Below, one piece after another: positions 16,562 through 26,445 of a stretch of 44,490 nt of DNA. Position 1 is the first letter of the stretch, and each line of letters opens with the position of its first letter. Position numbers and translations under genes: made by a program. The notes under the pieces are model-generated. The model searched no databases and was not told where the DNA came from. It worked only from the letters and a program-made list of their open reading frames with translations. The stretch lies in contig CAMCYH010000012.1 in NCBI GenBank assembly GCA_945883745.1, forward strand, positions 1 to 44,490, read 5' to 3'. The DNA is from Candidatus Kuenenia stuttgartensis (lineage in GTDB: Bacteria; Planctomycetota; Planctomycetia; Pirellulales; UBA1268).

Positions 16562-19243
16562 ATGGCTGACGCGCGAGCGAAGGGAATCGTCGCGATCTCA
16601 TTTCTTGGGGGGATTCTGGTCGCAGCGGCCATGGTCGCCCCAAGTGTGTGGGAGCCGATTCCCGAGCCGTTCTTCGGCCTCGAGAAGCCGGTTCCAGTGG
16701 CGGCCCCCTTGCCGCAACAGCCCGCAATCGCCGCGGCAGCGGCAGCTCAAGCGTCGCCTCCAGTCGGAGATCTCTCCTCGATGGCTGCCGCCATGCCGGC
16801 CGTCGTCAAGCCCGGACCTCGACCGGAGCGGCTCGCGCTGGCCCCCATGCCGGCCACCGCCCAAGAACTGCGGTCGCGACAGCCGGCGATTGCTCAGGTT
16901 CTTCCGCCCCGCACCGGAGAAGGCCGCCCACCGCAGCCTGCCCCGGAGCCGATCGCCAATGAGGCGTCGCCATCCGTCTCTGAGCCCTTGGTGATCGAGC
17001 CGGCGGATGCCAGTTCGCTGAAATCACTCGTGACGCGTGTGCATATTCATCGCTTGGCTGCTGAAGAGCCCGCCGCTTCAGCGACGGCCGTAGCCGAGAC
17101 ACCGTCCCGGCCGGCACGCATCGAGCCCCCGCTCGCCACCGACTCGCTCGGCGCGGCCCCACTGCCCGGTGCCGCCTGGTCAGACCCCGACAGCGTGAAC
17201 TGGACCGACACCAGCGCCGAACCACGGCTCGCAGCGTCTCCAGGGCCGGCAGCAGGTTTGCCTCCGGGATCAGGTCGGCTCTTCGACCGTCTCCGCAAGG
17301 GGGATCGAATCTTTGTCCGCGGCCGGCGGGAGGATCATGACGACGACGAGCGGGTGGCGTCGTTGCAGTCGGTTCCCGACGTGCGCCGCCCTGGTTGTCT
17401 GTGGCCACATCCGGCAACCCTCATCTCCGACCTCCATGACCTGCACCACACTCAGCCTGATGGCATGCGACACGAACACGTCGAAGCCTGGTCGCGCGAC
17501 ACGCTCAACACGCTCGGCAACGTGCTGCTGAGTGCCGGCCCCCGCGATCCGGCTGCGGGGACGACGCTCATCGTGCTCGGTGAAGCGGTCCATCGCGGCA
17601 TGGAGGTGGCTGACCGCATCACCGAAGGGAGCGTCGCCTCAAACACCCGCCGCGCAGCGTTGGCCGTGTCGCGCCGCGTGGCCATCTGGCGGGCAGCGGC
17701 CGGCATGCTTGCAGCGCCGCTCGATGCCGGCACGGGTCAGGAACAGGCCCAGCTGGCCACTCGTGACCCGCACTTGACGGCTCGCTGCGAGGCCGACGTC
17801 GGTCGCCTGCTCGAGTCACTCGAGCGGTACGAGATCTCGTGCGGCGTGGTCGATGCAGCGGTCGTAAAGGAAACCATGCGGACGATCGAGGCTTCTTCAT
17901 TGCCGGGCTCAGCCGCGGTCGTACGGGCGGTCAACGAGCACTACCTTTCGCCAAACGTCCGGGTGGCGGTCCATCAGGCCTTCATCGAGAAGCTCCTCCC
18001 TGAAGCAGAGCAGGAAACCGGCCCGGTCAACGAGATCATCAGCGGCCGACAGGTGCGCGGCACACGCACGGTCACCCGTGCGACCGCCGTACGGTTTGTG
18101 CCTGATCATGACGAGATCGCATTGCTCCTGGAGATCCAAGGCGATATCACGTCGCGGAGCGTGACCGACGCCGGCCCCGTCTCGCTCACCTCGCGAGCCG
18201 CGTCGAGTTTCGTGGTGCGGAAGCCGGTCAAGGTGTCGCCGCACGGCCTGCTCTTCGGCCCGGCCACCGGCACCGCCTCCAACAGCTCGCAGCTCGCCGG
18301 CATCCAGACCAGCTTCGATGCGGTGCCGGTGATGCGATCACTCGTTCGCCAGCTTGCCAGGAGCCAGCACGATGACGCCCTTCCGGACGTCAATCGAGAG
18401 GTGATCAACAAGATCGTGGCGCGGGCCTGCCGGGAGACCGACGAGACTGCGGAACCGCAGCTCGCGGAGATGGCTGAGCGGGTGCGGCAGAAGCTGTGGA
18501 TGCCGCTGGTTCGTCTCGGTCTCGAGCCGACGCCGGTGGTGCTCGAAACCTCGGCCTCCTTGGCCACGCTGCGGCTTCGGCTGGCGGCCGACACCCAGGT
18601 GGCTGCCCACACGCCCCGTCCACGAGCGCCGGCAGACGCCCATCTCAACATGCAGCTGCACGAGTCGGCAATCAACAATGCACTCGAGCGACTCGCGATC
18701 GCCGGCCAGCGGTTTACGCTCGAAGACCTCTGCCACCATGTCTGCGAAAGGATCGGCATCGACCGGTTGGTGCCCGAGGATCTTCCTGAAGGAGTCGAGG
18801 TGACGTTTGCCCGCAGCGAGCCGGTCCGCGTCACCTGCGTCGATGGACTCGTGCAGGTGCGAGTGGCGCTCGAGGCGGTCGAGAGCAGCCGCCGCAACTG
18901 GTACGACGTCATCGCACAGGTCTCGTACCGACCTGTTGTCGCCGGCCCGCAGGTGTTTCTGGAACGGGAAGGACCGATCCGGATCAGCGGACCCGGCCAT
19001 CAGGGCCGCATGGAGATCGCGCTGCGGACGATCTTCGGCAAGATCTTTCCGAAGGAGCGTCCGCTGCCGGTCGTGCCCCAGCGGTTCGTCGCCAACCCAC
19101 GGCTGGAGGGAATGCGGGCCGTGCAGGCGGTCAGCCACGACGGCTGGTTCGCCTTGGCGCTGGCCACTCGCGAGCCTCCGGCAACGGTGGCCACCCCACC
19201 CGGGAGCACGCAGGAAGCCAGCCGCCCCACGATCTTTCGCTGA
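16562..19243 (+). CDS. Large membrane-anchored protein of unknown function
   Basis: The protein has 893 residues from ATG 16562. ATG 16547 and longer starts are alternatives; a GGGGCGGG stretch precedes 16562. Residues about 8-28 form one hydrophobic anchor (GIVAISFLGGILVAAAMVAP). Residues about 30-250 are Pro/Ala-rich and probably unfolded or wall-spanning. The rest looks folded: a helical part (about 290-480; LIVLGEAVHRGMEVADRI) and a beta-rich part (about 500-870) with NMQLHESAINNALERLAIAG, VTFARSEPVRVTCVDGLVQV and WYDVIAQVSYRP. I recognise no catalytic motif and no named family. The anchor plus Pro-rich spacer suggests an envelope protein reaching the outer layers. It lies between holB and fumC on the same strand. 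Confidence 0.75.
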   Translation: MADARAKGIVAISFLGGILVAAAMVAPSVWEPIPEPFFGLEKPVPVAAPLPQQPAIAAAAAAQASPPVGDLSSMAAAMPAVVKPGPRPERLALAPMPATAQELRSRQPAIAQVLPPRTGEGRPPQPAPEPIANEASPSVSEPLVIEPADASSLKSLVTRVHIHRLAAEEPAASATAVAETPSRPARIEPPLATDSLGAAPLPGAAWSDPDSVNWTDTSAEPRLAASPGPAAGLPPGSGRLFDRLRKGDRIFVRGRREDHDDDERVASLQSVPDVRRPGCLWPHPATLISDLHDLHHTQPDGMRHEHVEAWSRDTLNTLGNVLLSAGPRDPAAGTTLIVLGEAVHRGMEVADRITEGSVASNTRRAALAVSRRVAIWRAAAGMLAAPLDAGTGQEQAQLATRDPHLTARCEADVGRLLESLERYEISCGVVDAAVVKETMRTIEASSLPGSAAVVRAVNEHYLSPNVRVAVHQAFIEKLLPEAEQETGPVNEIISGRQVRGTRTVTRATAVRFVPDHDEIALLLEIQGDITSRSVTDAGPVSLTSRAASSFVVRKPVKVSPHGLLFGPATGTASNSSQLAGIQTSFDAVPVMRSLVRQLARSQHDDALPDVNREVINKIVARACRETDETAEPQLAEMAERVRQKLWMPLVRLGLEPTPVVLETSASLATLRLRLAADTQVAAHTPRPRAPADAHLNMQLHESAINNALERLAIAGQRFTLEDLCHHVCERIGIDRLVPEDLPEGVEVTFARSEPVRVTCVDGLVQVRVALEAVESSRRNWYDVIAQVSYRPVVAGPQVFLEREGPIRISGPGHQGRMEIALRTIFGKIFPKERPLPVVPQRFVANPRLEGMRAVQAVSHDGWFALALATREPPATVATPPGSTQEASRPTIFR

Positions 19244-19280
19244 CCTGCGCTCCCGCTACACTTGGAAGCGGAGGTGACCG

Positions 19281-20690
19281 ATGGCAGCGCAGCAACAGTT
19301 CCGCACCGAGTCTGACAGCATGGGCGAGGTGCAGGTGCCCGCCGACCGCTACTGGGGGGCGCAGACCGAGCGATCACGCGACAATTTCAAGATCGGTGTC
19401 GATCGGTTTCAGTGGGGCCGGGCCGTGAAGCGGGCCCTCGGTATCCTGAAAAAATCGGCCGCGCTGGCCAATGGTGATCTCGGCCAACTACCGCCCGACA
19501 CGGTCAAGCTGATCGTGCAGGCGGCCGACGAAGTCATAGCCGGAAAGCTCGACGATCACTTTCCGCTCGTCGTCTTCCAGACCGGCAGCGGCACGCAGTC
19601 CAACATGAACGCCAACGAGGTGATCTCGAATCGTGCAATCGAGATTGCCGGCGGCGTGATGGGCTCGAAGAAGCCGGTGCATCCCAACGACGACGTCAAC
19701 CGTGGTCAATCCAGCAACGACACGTTTCCCACCGCCATGCACATCGCCGCCGTGGAGGTGATCCACGATCGGCTGCTGGCTGCGGTGCGGGCTCTCCGCG
19801 ACGTCTTTTTCACCCTTGAGAAGAAGCACGCCGACCTCGTAAAGATCGGCCGCACGCACCTCCAGGATGCGACGCCGATCACGCTCGGCCAGGAGATTTC
19901 CTCATGGCGGGCCCAGCTCGACGACCGCCTCGCCGGGATCGAGCGGGCGTTGCCCGGGCTCTATGAACTCGCGATCGGCGGCACCGCTGTCGGCACCGGG
20001 CTCAACGCCCACCCGAAGTTTGGCGACACGGCCGCCGCCTTCATTGCCAAGGAGACGGGGCATCCGTTCGCGTCGGCCCCCAACAAGTTTGCCGCCCTGT
20101 CGGCCCACGACGCGCTCGTGGAAGTGAGCGCGGCGGAACGGGGCCTCGCGATGGCGCTCCTCAAGATCGCCAACGACATCCGCTGGTTGGCCAGCGGGCC
20201 GCGGTGCGGGATCGGCGAGATCTCGATTCCCGAGAACGAGCCAGGGAGTTCGATCATGCCGGGCAAGGTGAACCCGACGCAGTGCGAGGCGATGACGATG
20301 GTCTGCGCCCAGGTGTTCGGCAACGATGCCACGGTCGCCTTCGCCGGCAGCCAGGGCAACTTCCAGCTCAATGTCTACAAGCCGGTAATGATCCACAACG
20401 TGCTCGAAAGCGCCGATCTGATCGCCGACGCCTGTGACTCGATGCGGGTCCACTGTGCGACGGGCATCGAGCCCAACCTGGCCCGGATCCAGCATCACCT
20501 CAACGACTCGCTGATGCTGGTGACAGCGCTCAACATGCACATCGGATACGAAAAGGCCGCCAAGATCGCCAAGAAGGCCCACGTCGAGGGAACGAGCCTC
20601 AAGGAGGCCGCCGTGGCACTCGGCTTCGTCACGCCGGAGCAATACGACCAGTGGGTCGTCCCGGTCGAAATGACCCGCCCGCTCGCGTAG
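19281..20690 (+). CDS. fumC: Class II fumarate hydratase
   Basis: Iron-independent fumarase of the TCA cycle, interconverting fumarate and malate, 469 residues. It has the N-terminal ETDSMGEV-like region ([20 protein letters not shown]), the substrate-site stretches [13 protein letters not shown] and [20 protein letters not shown], and the histidine site [18 protein letters not shown]. The superfamily signature [17 protein letters not shown] lies at about 322-338. It is full length, with GGAGG 6 bases before ATG 19281. It is closer to fumarase than aspartase by length and by the AIEIAGG region, though the two are hard to split by eye. Confidence 0.93.
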   Translation: MAAQQQFRTESDSMGEVQVPADRYWGAQTERSRDNFKIGVDRFQWGRAVKRALGILKKSAALANGDLGQLPPDTVKLIVQAADEVIAGKLDDHFPLVVFQTGSGTQSNMNANEVISNRAIEIAGGVMGSKKPVHPNDDVNRGQSSNDTFPTAMHIAAVEVIHDRLLAAVRALRDVFFTLEKKHADLVKIGRTHLQDATPITLGQEISSWRAQLDDRLAGIERALPGLYELAIGGTAVGTGLNAHPKFGDTAAAFIAKETGHPFASAPNKFAALSAHDALVEVSAAERGLAMALLKIANDIRWLASGPRCGIGEISIPENEPGSSIMPGKVNPTQCEAMTMVCAQVFGNDATVAFAGSQGNFQLNVYKPVMIHNVLESADLIADACDSMRVHCATGIEPNLARIQHHLNDSLMLVTALNMHIGYEKAAKIAKKAHVEGTSLKEAAVALGFVTPEQYDQWVVPVEMTRPLA

Positions 20691-20767
20691 GAAAAAGCCC
20701 GAAAAAGCTGAGTTTGGGTAGATATTTTCTGGCCCCCGTTAGTTTTTCCGCAATCTGGGCGATACTT

Positions 20768-23461
20768 ATGGTTGTGATGAGAGTGTCGGCAGCCCACGCA
20801 GCGGTCTGGTTTTATGCCGCCTTCCTGACGGCCACGGCCGGCGGTGCGGCTCCATCCGTCCATCTCCCCGACACTCACCGTTCGGTGCTGGCCACTCACT
20901 GTTTGAAGTGCCATGGCGCCGAGGATGCCGAAGGGAATGTCCGGCTTGACGACCTTCCCTACGAGATCACCTCGGTGGAGACCGCCGAACGCTGGCAGAA
21001 GGTGCTCAATGTGCTGAACTCCGGTGCGATGCCGCCGGAAGACGAGCCGCCGCTGCCTGCCGCAGCCAAGGCCGACTTCGTGGATGACCTCGCGCAGACG
21101 ATGGTCGCCGCCCGCAGGAGCCTGGCCGACCAGCGGGGCACGATCACGATGCGGCGGCTCAACCGCCGCGAATACCGTAACACGCTCCGTGAACTGCTCG
21201 GCGCCGAAATCAACGTTGCCGAGTTGCCGGCCGACACTGGCAACGGCTCCTTCGACACGGTCGGCTCCAACCTCTTCATGTCAAGCAACCAGTTTGAGCA
21301 ATACCAGGCCCTCGGCCGCGAGGCGATCGAGGAGGCTCTTGCCCGGCATTCCGCCCGCAGTGTCGTCCAGCGGCATCGCTACGAGGCGGAGCAGGCGGTG
21401 CGAAAGCTCGTGAAGGTGATCAACGAGGAGATCGAGCAGCGGGACCGGGCCCGTCGCTGGGTGGCCGCCGTCGATGCTGCGGCGGCCCGGCCGGAGAACG
21501 CCACGGTCGTCGCGGAGATCCGCAAACAGGCGAAGAACGATGCCGAATTTCGCCGGTCGTGGGAGCGGATCTCGGGAGCTCCCTCCCCGGTCGAGTATGG
21601 ATTCGGCGAGCCGTTCATCGCCGTCGTCGGCAACGCCGTCGACAAGGCCAACGCATCGTTGAATCCGTACTTCCTCCCCTATCATGAAGACGCCCTCACG
21701 CCGCCGGGCATCGATACGGGCGCCTACCTCGCCAACCAGACGGTGCATCCGGCGATCCTCGATAACGGCTACGTCTCCACCGTTGTTCCTCACCACTGGC
21801 AGCCGGGCGACTTTATCGTGCGGTTTCGGGTGGCGGGGAACGAACAGGCGACACCTGAGCGGCGGTTCATCGAATTCGGCATCCATCCGCGGTTTGGTCA
21901 GGTTCTTTCGACCCACGAGGTGACCGGCACGCTCGAGCGGCCGCAGGTGATCGAAGTGCCGATCACGCTGACCCGCAAACACACCGACACCGGTGATCGC
22001 ACGCTCTTCATTCGCGAGAAGAACAGCATCGACTCCAACGAGTTGGCTTCCCGGCGGTACAACGAGTCGAAGAAGAAAAACGGTATCGGCCCCGAGTACA
22101 CCATCTGGGTCGACTGGCTGGAGATCGAGCGAATGCCTGCGAAGGAAACAGCGCCTCCCGGCGTCGCGATTCTCGACGGCATGCTGGATGACAAGAAGGT
22201 TCCAAGCCGCAGCCAGATCGAGGCCACGATCGAGGCGTTCTCTCAGTCGGCATTCCGCGGCACGCTGCCGCCGCCGAGTTTCGTTGGCAAGTTGATGGCG
22301 GTCTACGACCATCGGCTTGCCGCCGGCGACAAGCATTCCGCCGCCCTCAAGGAGACGCTTTCCGTCGTGCTGGCGGCGCCGATGTTTCTCTACCTCGCCG
22401 AGCCGGCGGTGGACGGCCAGCCGCGGCCACTCACGCAGCATGAGCTCGCGAGCCGGCTCTCGTACTTCCTGTGGGGCGCACCGCCCGACCAGGAGCTCCG
22501 CAACCTTGCCGCGTCGGGCAAGCTTACGGAGCCGGCCGTGCTGGCAGCCCAGGCCGAACGACTGCTCGACGATCCGCGGTCAAAGGGGTTTCTCGAGCCA
22601 TTCGTCTACCAGTGGCTCGGTCTCCACCGTCTCGACTTTTTCGAGGTCAATCGCACGAAGTTCCCCGAGTTTGACAACTCCACGCGGCTGGCCGCGAAGC
22701 ATGAGATCTACGAAACCGTCGGCCACCTGCTCCGCACCAATGGCAGCCTGCGGGACCTGCTGGCGGCGGACTACGTTGTGGTCAATAACGTGCTCGCCCG
22801 CCACTACGGCCTCGATGGTGTGGCCGGCGACCACTTCCGCCCGGTGCCGCTGCCGGCCGACTCACCGCGGGGCGGCTTCCTCGGCATGACGGCCTTTCAC
22901 CTGATGGGGGGCAATGGCGACGAGACGAGCCCGGTGGAACGCGGCGCCTGGGTGCTGCGAAAAATGCTCGATGATCCGCCACCCCCCGCGCCGGCGAACG
23001 TGCCGGCCATCGCGCGGCTGGCCGGCAAGGCGGTGACGCCGGCCGAACGGCTGCGGATGCACCAGGAAGAGCCGCAGTGTGCCAGCTGCCACCGCCGGAT
23101 CGATCCGATCGGGCTGGGCCTCGAAAACTTCGATGCCATTGGCCGCTGGCGGACCACCGACAGCTACAAGGCGGAGGGCAGCAAAGACCTAAAGACGTGG
23201 ACGATTGAGCCGGCTGGAGCCCTCTTCGGCGGCCCCGCCTTCGCCGATTTTCATGAGCTGCGGGCGGTCATCGCGGAGCGGCCCGACGCCTTCGTCCGGG
23301 GCTTCAGCCGGGCGCTGGTCGAATACGCCCTCGGCCGCCCGTGCGGCTTCAGCGACGAGCCGCTGCTCGACGCGATGGTCGCCCAGGGCAAAACCAAAAA
23401 CTTTCCGGTTCGTGAACTGATCCAGGCCCTTGTGGCCAGCGATCCCTTCCACACCAAATGA
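20768..23461 (+). CDS. DUF1587/1595/1592/1588/1585 planctomycete cytochrome protein
   Basis: The protein has 897 residues from ATG 20768 (ATG 20777 also possible; a longer in-frame start overlaps fumC). After a signal segment, a cytochrome-like domain has CLKCH at 45-49 with MPPEDEPPLP downstream. The modular DUF set follows: DUF1587 (ITMRRLNRREYRNTLRELLG), DUF1595 (KLMAVYDHRLAAG, VVLAAPMFLYLAEP), DUF1592 (LTQHELASRLSYFLWGAPPD), DUF1588 (RGGFLGMTAFHLMGGNGDET to CASCHRRIDPIGLGLENFD) and DUF1585 (SRALVEYALGRPCGFSDEPL). CASCH at about 770 is a second possible heme site. The function is unknown; these proteins are paired with DUF1552 genes, and here the partner starts 10 bases downstream, so the two form an operon. 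Confidence 0.88.
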   Translation: MVVMRVSAAHAAVWFYAAFLTATAGGAAPSVHLPDTHRSVLATHCLKCHGAEDAEGNVRLDDLPYEITSVETAERWQKVLNVLNSGAMPPEDEPPLPAAAKADFVDDLAQTMVAARRSLADQRGTITMRRLNRREYRNTLRELLGAEINVAELPADTGNGSFDTVGSNLFMSSNQFEQYQALGREAIEEALARHSARSVVQRHRYEAEQAVRKLVKVINEEIEQRDRARRWVAAVDAAAARPENATVVAEIRKQAKNDAEFRRSWERISGAPSPVEYGFGEPFIAVVGNAVDKANASLNPYFLPYHEDALTPPGIDTGAYLANQTVHPAILDNGYVSTVVPHHWQPGDFIVRFRVAGNEQATPERRFIEFGIHPRFGQVLSTHEVTGTLERPQVIEVPITLTRKHTDTGDRTLFIREKNSIDSNELASRRYNESKKKNGIGPEYTIWVDWLEIERMPAKETAPPGVAILDGMLDDKKVPSRSQIEATIEAFSQSAFRGTLPPPSFVGKLMAVYDHRLAAGDKHSAALKETLSVVLAAPMFLYLAEPAVDGQPRPLTQHELASRLSYFLWGAPPDQELRNLAASGKLTEPAVLAAQAERLLDDPRSKGFLEPFVYQWLGLHRLDFFEVNRTKFPEFDNSTRLAAKHEIYETVGHLLRTNGSLRDLLAADYVVVNNVLARHYGLDGVAGDHFRPVPLPADSPRGGFLGMTAFHLMGGNGDETSPVERGAWVLRKMLDDPPPPAPANVPAIARLAGKAVTPAERLRMHQEEPQCASCHRRIDPIGLGLENFDAIGRWRTTDSYKAEGSKDLKTWTIEPAGALFGGPAFADFHELRAVIAERPDAFVRGFSRALVEYALGRPCGFSDEPLLDAMVAQGKTKNFPVRELIQALVASDPFHTK

Positions 23462-23471
23462 GGCCCTCACG

Positions 23472-24773
23472 ATGAGCCATCTCCCCAACCGTCGCCTCGT
23501 GCTCAGCTCAGCCGCCGGCGTTGTCGCGTTGCCGTTTCTGCCATCGCTCGGGTTTCGACGATTTGCTGCGGCGGCCACTGCCGCGGCCGCGCCTCCCGCC
23601 AAGCGGCTTGTCTTTCTCGGTTTCGGCTGGGGAGTCACCGACGACTTCTGGTATCCCGACCTCAAGACGCCCGGCCCCGACTATGCCCTGCCGCCGGGCC
23701 TCGCGCCACTGGCCCGTCACAAGTCTGACTTCACGATCGTGCAGGGCCTCTGGAACAAGTATTCAAATGAAGGCCACTGGGGAAGCACGATGTGGCTCAC
23801 CGGGGCCAACCGCTATGCCCAGCCGGGGCAGAATTTCCACAACAGTGTCTCAGCCGATCAGATCGCCGCCAGCCAGCTCGGCCTCCACACGCGTTTTGCA
23901 TCGCTGCAGTTCAACTACAGCGAGAAGGAAGGCGACTCGGGCCACGGCCCCGGCCTGTCGATGGCGTGGGATGTCCGCGGCAAACCGGTCGGCGGCCAAA
24001 ACGGCCCACTTGCCGCCTATCACCGGCTCTTCTCGGCCGACAACACGCCGATCGAGAAGCAGCGGGCGCTGCTTGCCGAGAAGCGGAGCGTGCTCGACGC
24101 GGTGCTCGACAACGCCCAGTATCTCCAAAAGGGACTGAGCACCTCCGACCAGCGGAAGCTCGATGAATACTTCGAGGGCATTCGCGACATCGAGACGAGG
24201 CTGGCCAAAGACGAGCAGTGGATCGGTGTGCCGCAGCCGCAGGCGACGCTCGCCGAGCCCAAGCAGCCGGTGTCGGGCCGCGACGAGATCGGGCTGATGT
24301 ACGACATCATCGTTGCCGCGCTGCAGACCGACAGCACGCGGGTGATCACCTACCGCCAGCCAGTGGCCTCACTTCTGACGAGCCTCGACATCAAGGTGAA
24401 TCCGCACGACATGAGCCATTACCACGGGAGCAAAAACGAAAAGCTCGACGCCTCCCAGCGGCGCGACCTCGCCCAGAGCGAGCTCTTCGCCGGATTCCTC
24501 GACCGGATCAAGGCCGCCTCCGAGCCGGAGGGCACGACGCTCTTCGACCATACGACGGTGGTATTCGGCAGCAACATCCGCACCGGCCATGAACTGACCA
24601 ACTGCCCGACGGTTATTGCCGGCCGTGGCGCAGGCGTGAAGCTTGGCCACAACCTCGTCGTGCCGAAAAACACGCCGCTCTGCAATGCCTGGCTCACGCT
24701 GCTCAAGGGCTCGGGTGTCGACGTCGACCGCCATGGCGACAGCACCGGCACGATCTCCGACCTTGTGAGCTGA
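23472..24773 (+). CDS. DUF1552 family exported protein
   Basis: The 433-residue protein has a signal-type N-terminus with twin basic residues (LPNRRLVLSSAAGVVALPFL). The body has the DUF1552 stretches RLVFLGFGWGVTDDFWYPD, DFTIVQGLWNKYSNEGHWGS, SADQIAASQLGLHTRFASLQ, LDEYFEGIRDIETRLAKDE and the C-terminal TVVFGSNIRTGHELTNCPTV. It is the usual partner of DUF1592-type cytochrome proteins and starts 10 bases after that gene. It resembles DUF1501 in layout, so the window holds two parallel pairs (DUF1549/1501 and DUF1592/1552). The reaction is unknown. Confidence 0.87.
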   Translation: MSHLPNRRLVLSSAAGVVALPFLPSLGFRRFAAAATAAAAPPAKRLVFLGFGWGVTDDFWYPDLKTPGPDYALPPGLAPLARHKSDFTIVQGLWNKYSNEGHWGSTMWLTGANRYAQPGQNFHNSVSADQIAASQLGLHTRFASLQFNYSEKEGDSGHGPGLSMAWDVRGKPVGGQNGPLAAYHRLFSADNTPIEKQRALLAEKRSVLDAVLDNAQYLQKGLSTSDQRKLDEYFEGIRDIETRLAKDEQWIGVPQPQATLAEPKQPVSGRDEIGLMYDIIVAALQTDSTRVITYRQPVASLLTSLDIKVNPHDMSHYHGSKNEKLDASQRRDLAQSELFAGFLDRIKAASEPEGTTLFDHTTVVFGSNIRTGHELTNCPTVIAGRGAGVKLGHNLVVPKNTPLCNAWLTLLKGSGVDVDRHGDSTGTISDLVS

Positions 24774-24905
24774 CTTGTTCAGCTGAGCATCGCGGCCGCA
24801 TTTTCGGCAGGGAAAAATCCCGGCGTTAGATTCGGTGAGGCGGCGGGGATACCGCTGTTCGCCACGTCTCAATCTGCTCATTCAGCCGTCGAAGGGAGGG
24901 GTTTC

Positions 24906-25940
24906 GTGAAACCACAAAAAACTGCCAGCGGGTTTACGCTCGTGGAGCTTTTGGTCGTGATCGCCATCATCGGCACGCTCATCGGCCTGCTCCTACCAGC
25001 CGTCCAGGCGGCCCGCGAATCAGCCCGGCGGAGCAGCTGCTCGAATAACCTCAAGCAACTCGGGCTGGCCCTGCATGTCCATGAATCCTCCCATAAGTCG
25101 CTCCCCTACTCATGGGGTGGACCGCTCTCCTCGGCCGTGACGACCCCCACTCCGGAACTGACCGGGCGGCTGAGTGGGTTCTATCGGCTGCTTTCCTTCA
25201 TGGAGCAGCAGGCCCTGTTCGACGCCATCGGTCCGAATCCTCCGCAGGTATGGACCGGGACTGTCTACCAGACACAGCCTCAGGGACTTCTCTGCCCCTC
25301 CGACAGCCCGCCTGACCGGGCCATTACCACCATCGGGCAGCACAACTACGTCTTCAATCTTGGCGACCGTTTCAACAACTTCGATACCGACATTCGGGCC
25401 ACACCATCCGCGCTGCGCGGGCTCTTCGGTCGCGAAAGCAGCGTTCGCTTCTCGGAGGTGACCGACGGGCTCAGCAAGACCCTCGCACTGTCGGAATGCG
25501 TACGGCCTTCGCGATCTGGCAACGGGAAAGTCCCACTCAACGATGCGTTCGCGAACATTTCAAGCAATACAAACAATGCTGTGAACTGCCAAAACAGCTA
25601 TACGAGCCAAGGCTATTCCTCCGGCAGCTTCCTTGACGTAGATCGTTCTGTGGGCACGCGCTGGAGCGATGGCCGATCGGGCTACATCGGTTTTACGACT
25701 GTCCTGCGCCCGAACGGAGCTCTCTGCAACGGACAGAACACAACAGGTATTCAGCCGCCGCGCAGTCGCCACCGCGGCGGTGTACTCGGCCTCATGGCCG
25801 ATGGGGCAACCGTCTTCATCAACGAGACGATCGATGCCGGCAATCCGGCAGGCGGCGAGAAGACCTCGGGAACGAGCAACTTTGGTGTATGGGGCGCCTT
25901 GGGAACCAGGGCGGGCGGGGAAGCCAAGACGCTGGACTGA
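24906..25940 (+). CDS. DUF1559 pseudopilin-like protein
   Basis: The 344-residue protein starts at GTG 24906 with a strong GGGAGGGG 4 bases upstream. Residues 8-40 are a type IV prepilin/type II secretion N-terminus: G|FTLVELLVVIAIIGTLIGLL with Glu5 of the mature protein, then LPAVQAARESARRSSCSNNL, the DUF1559 hallmark. The C-terminus has the H-x-GG motif HRGGVLGLMADGATVFI (about 285-300). Planctomycetes carry many such genes; the products are probably cleaved by prepilin peptidase and exposed outside the cytoplasm. It leads a tandem set with a lipoprotein (12 bases on), an ECF sigma factor and a FecR protein. Confidence 0.92.
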   Translation: MKPQKTASGFTLVELLVVIAIIGTLIGLLLPAVQAARESARRSSCSNNLKQLGLALHVHESSHKSLPYSWGGPLSSAVTTPTPELTGRLSGFYRLLSFMEQQALFDAIGPNPPQVWTGTVYQTQPQGLLCPSDSPPDRAITTIGQHNYVFNLGDRFNNFDTDIRATPSALRGLFGRESSVRFSEVTDGLSKTLALSECVRPSRSGNGKVPLNDAFANISSNTNNAVNCQNSYTSQGYSSGSFLDVDRSVGTRWSDGRSGYIGFTTVLRPNGALCNGQNTTGIQPPRSRHRGGVLGLMADGATVFINETIDAGNPAGGEKTSGTSNFGVWGALGTRAGGEAKTLD

Positions 25941-25952
25941 GGAATTCACGTC

Positions 25953-26423
25953 ATGCGAATACATTCTCTCTTCGCCAAATTTTGTTGGCCTTTATCGATC
26001 GTTGCGCTGATGGTCGCCGCGGGTTGCAGTCGCCAGCCCGACAAGTGGGAGCAGGCACGCCTGCGAACCATACCCGCCGCCGGTCGCGTCATGCTCGATG
26101 GTCAACAGGTCTCGCAAGCGACCATCATTTTCTGGAACGACGCCGTACCGACGTCGCCATCGGCGCTGACCGCGGACGACGGCTCGTTTCATCTACGAAC
26201 CTACGTGCCCAAGGATGGCGCCCCGGTGGGGGCGTATGCGGTGTCGATCGCCAAGACGACTGAGACCCGGCCGCCGCCCACGGATCCGGAGGCACCGCCC
26301 CCACCCATCGCGATCACTCACCACCTGCCCAAGCGATATCAAGATCCGAAGACCTCCGGCCTCACCGTCGAGGTGACCGAAGACGGCCCGAACGAGTTTG
26401 TGTTCGAACTCTCGACCAAGTGA
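25953..26423 (+). CDS. Small lipoprotein with carboxypeptidase-regulatory-like fold
   Basis: The 156-residue protein has a lipoprotein signal with lipobox VAAGC (acylated Cys25). The mature part begins with AGRVMLDGQQVSQATIIFWN and SALTADDGSFHLRTYVPKDG. This is the pattern of carboxypeptidase-regulatory-like or transthyretin-like beta domains that follow DUF1559 genes in planctomycetes. A Pro-rich loop (about 107-118) is present. It starts 12 bases after the DUF1559 gene, with AGGA upstream, so co-transcription is likely. It is probably anchored at a membrane surface, perhaps binding the pseudopilin; this is inference. Confidence 0.85.
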   Translation: MRIHSLFAKFCWPLSIVALMVAAGCSRQPDKWEQARLRTIPAAGRVMLDGQQVSQATIIFWNDAVPTSPSALTADDGSFHLRTYVPKDGAPVGAYAVSIAKTTETRPPPTDPEAPPPPIAITHHLPKRYQDPKTSGLTVEVTEDGPNEFVFELSTK

Positions 26424-26445
26424 GCTGCCGAAGGCTGACGGGCCT

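Noticed and set aside
15241..16632. 463-codon open frame on the minus strand opposite tmk-holB
   Set aside because: It overlaps two well-supported genes (P-loops, zinc motif, SRC motif). Its translation is Arg/His/Gly-rich with no family features. Long antisense frames are expected at this GC content.
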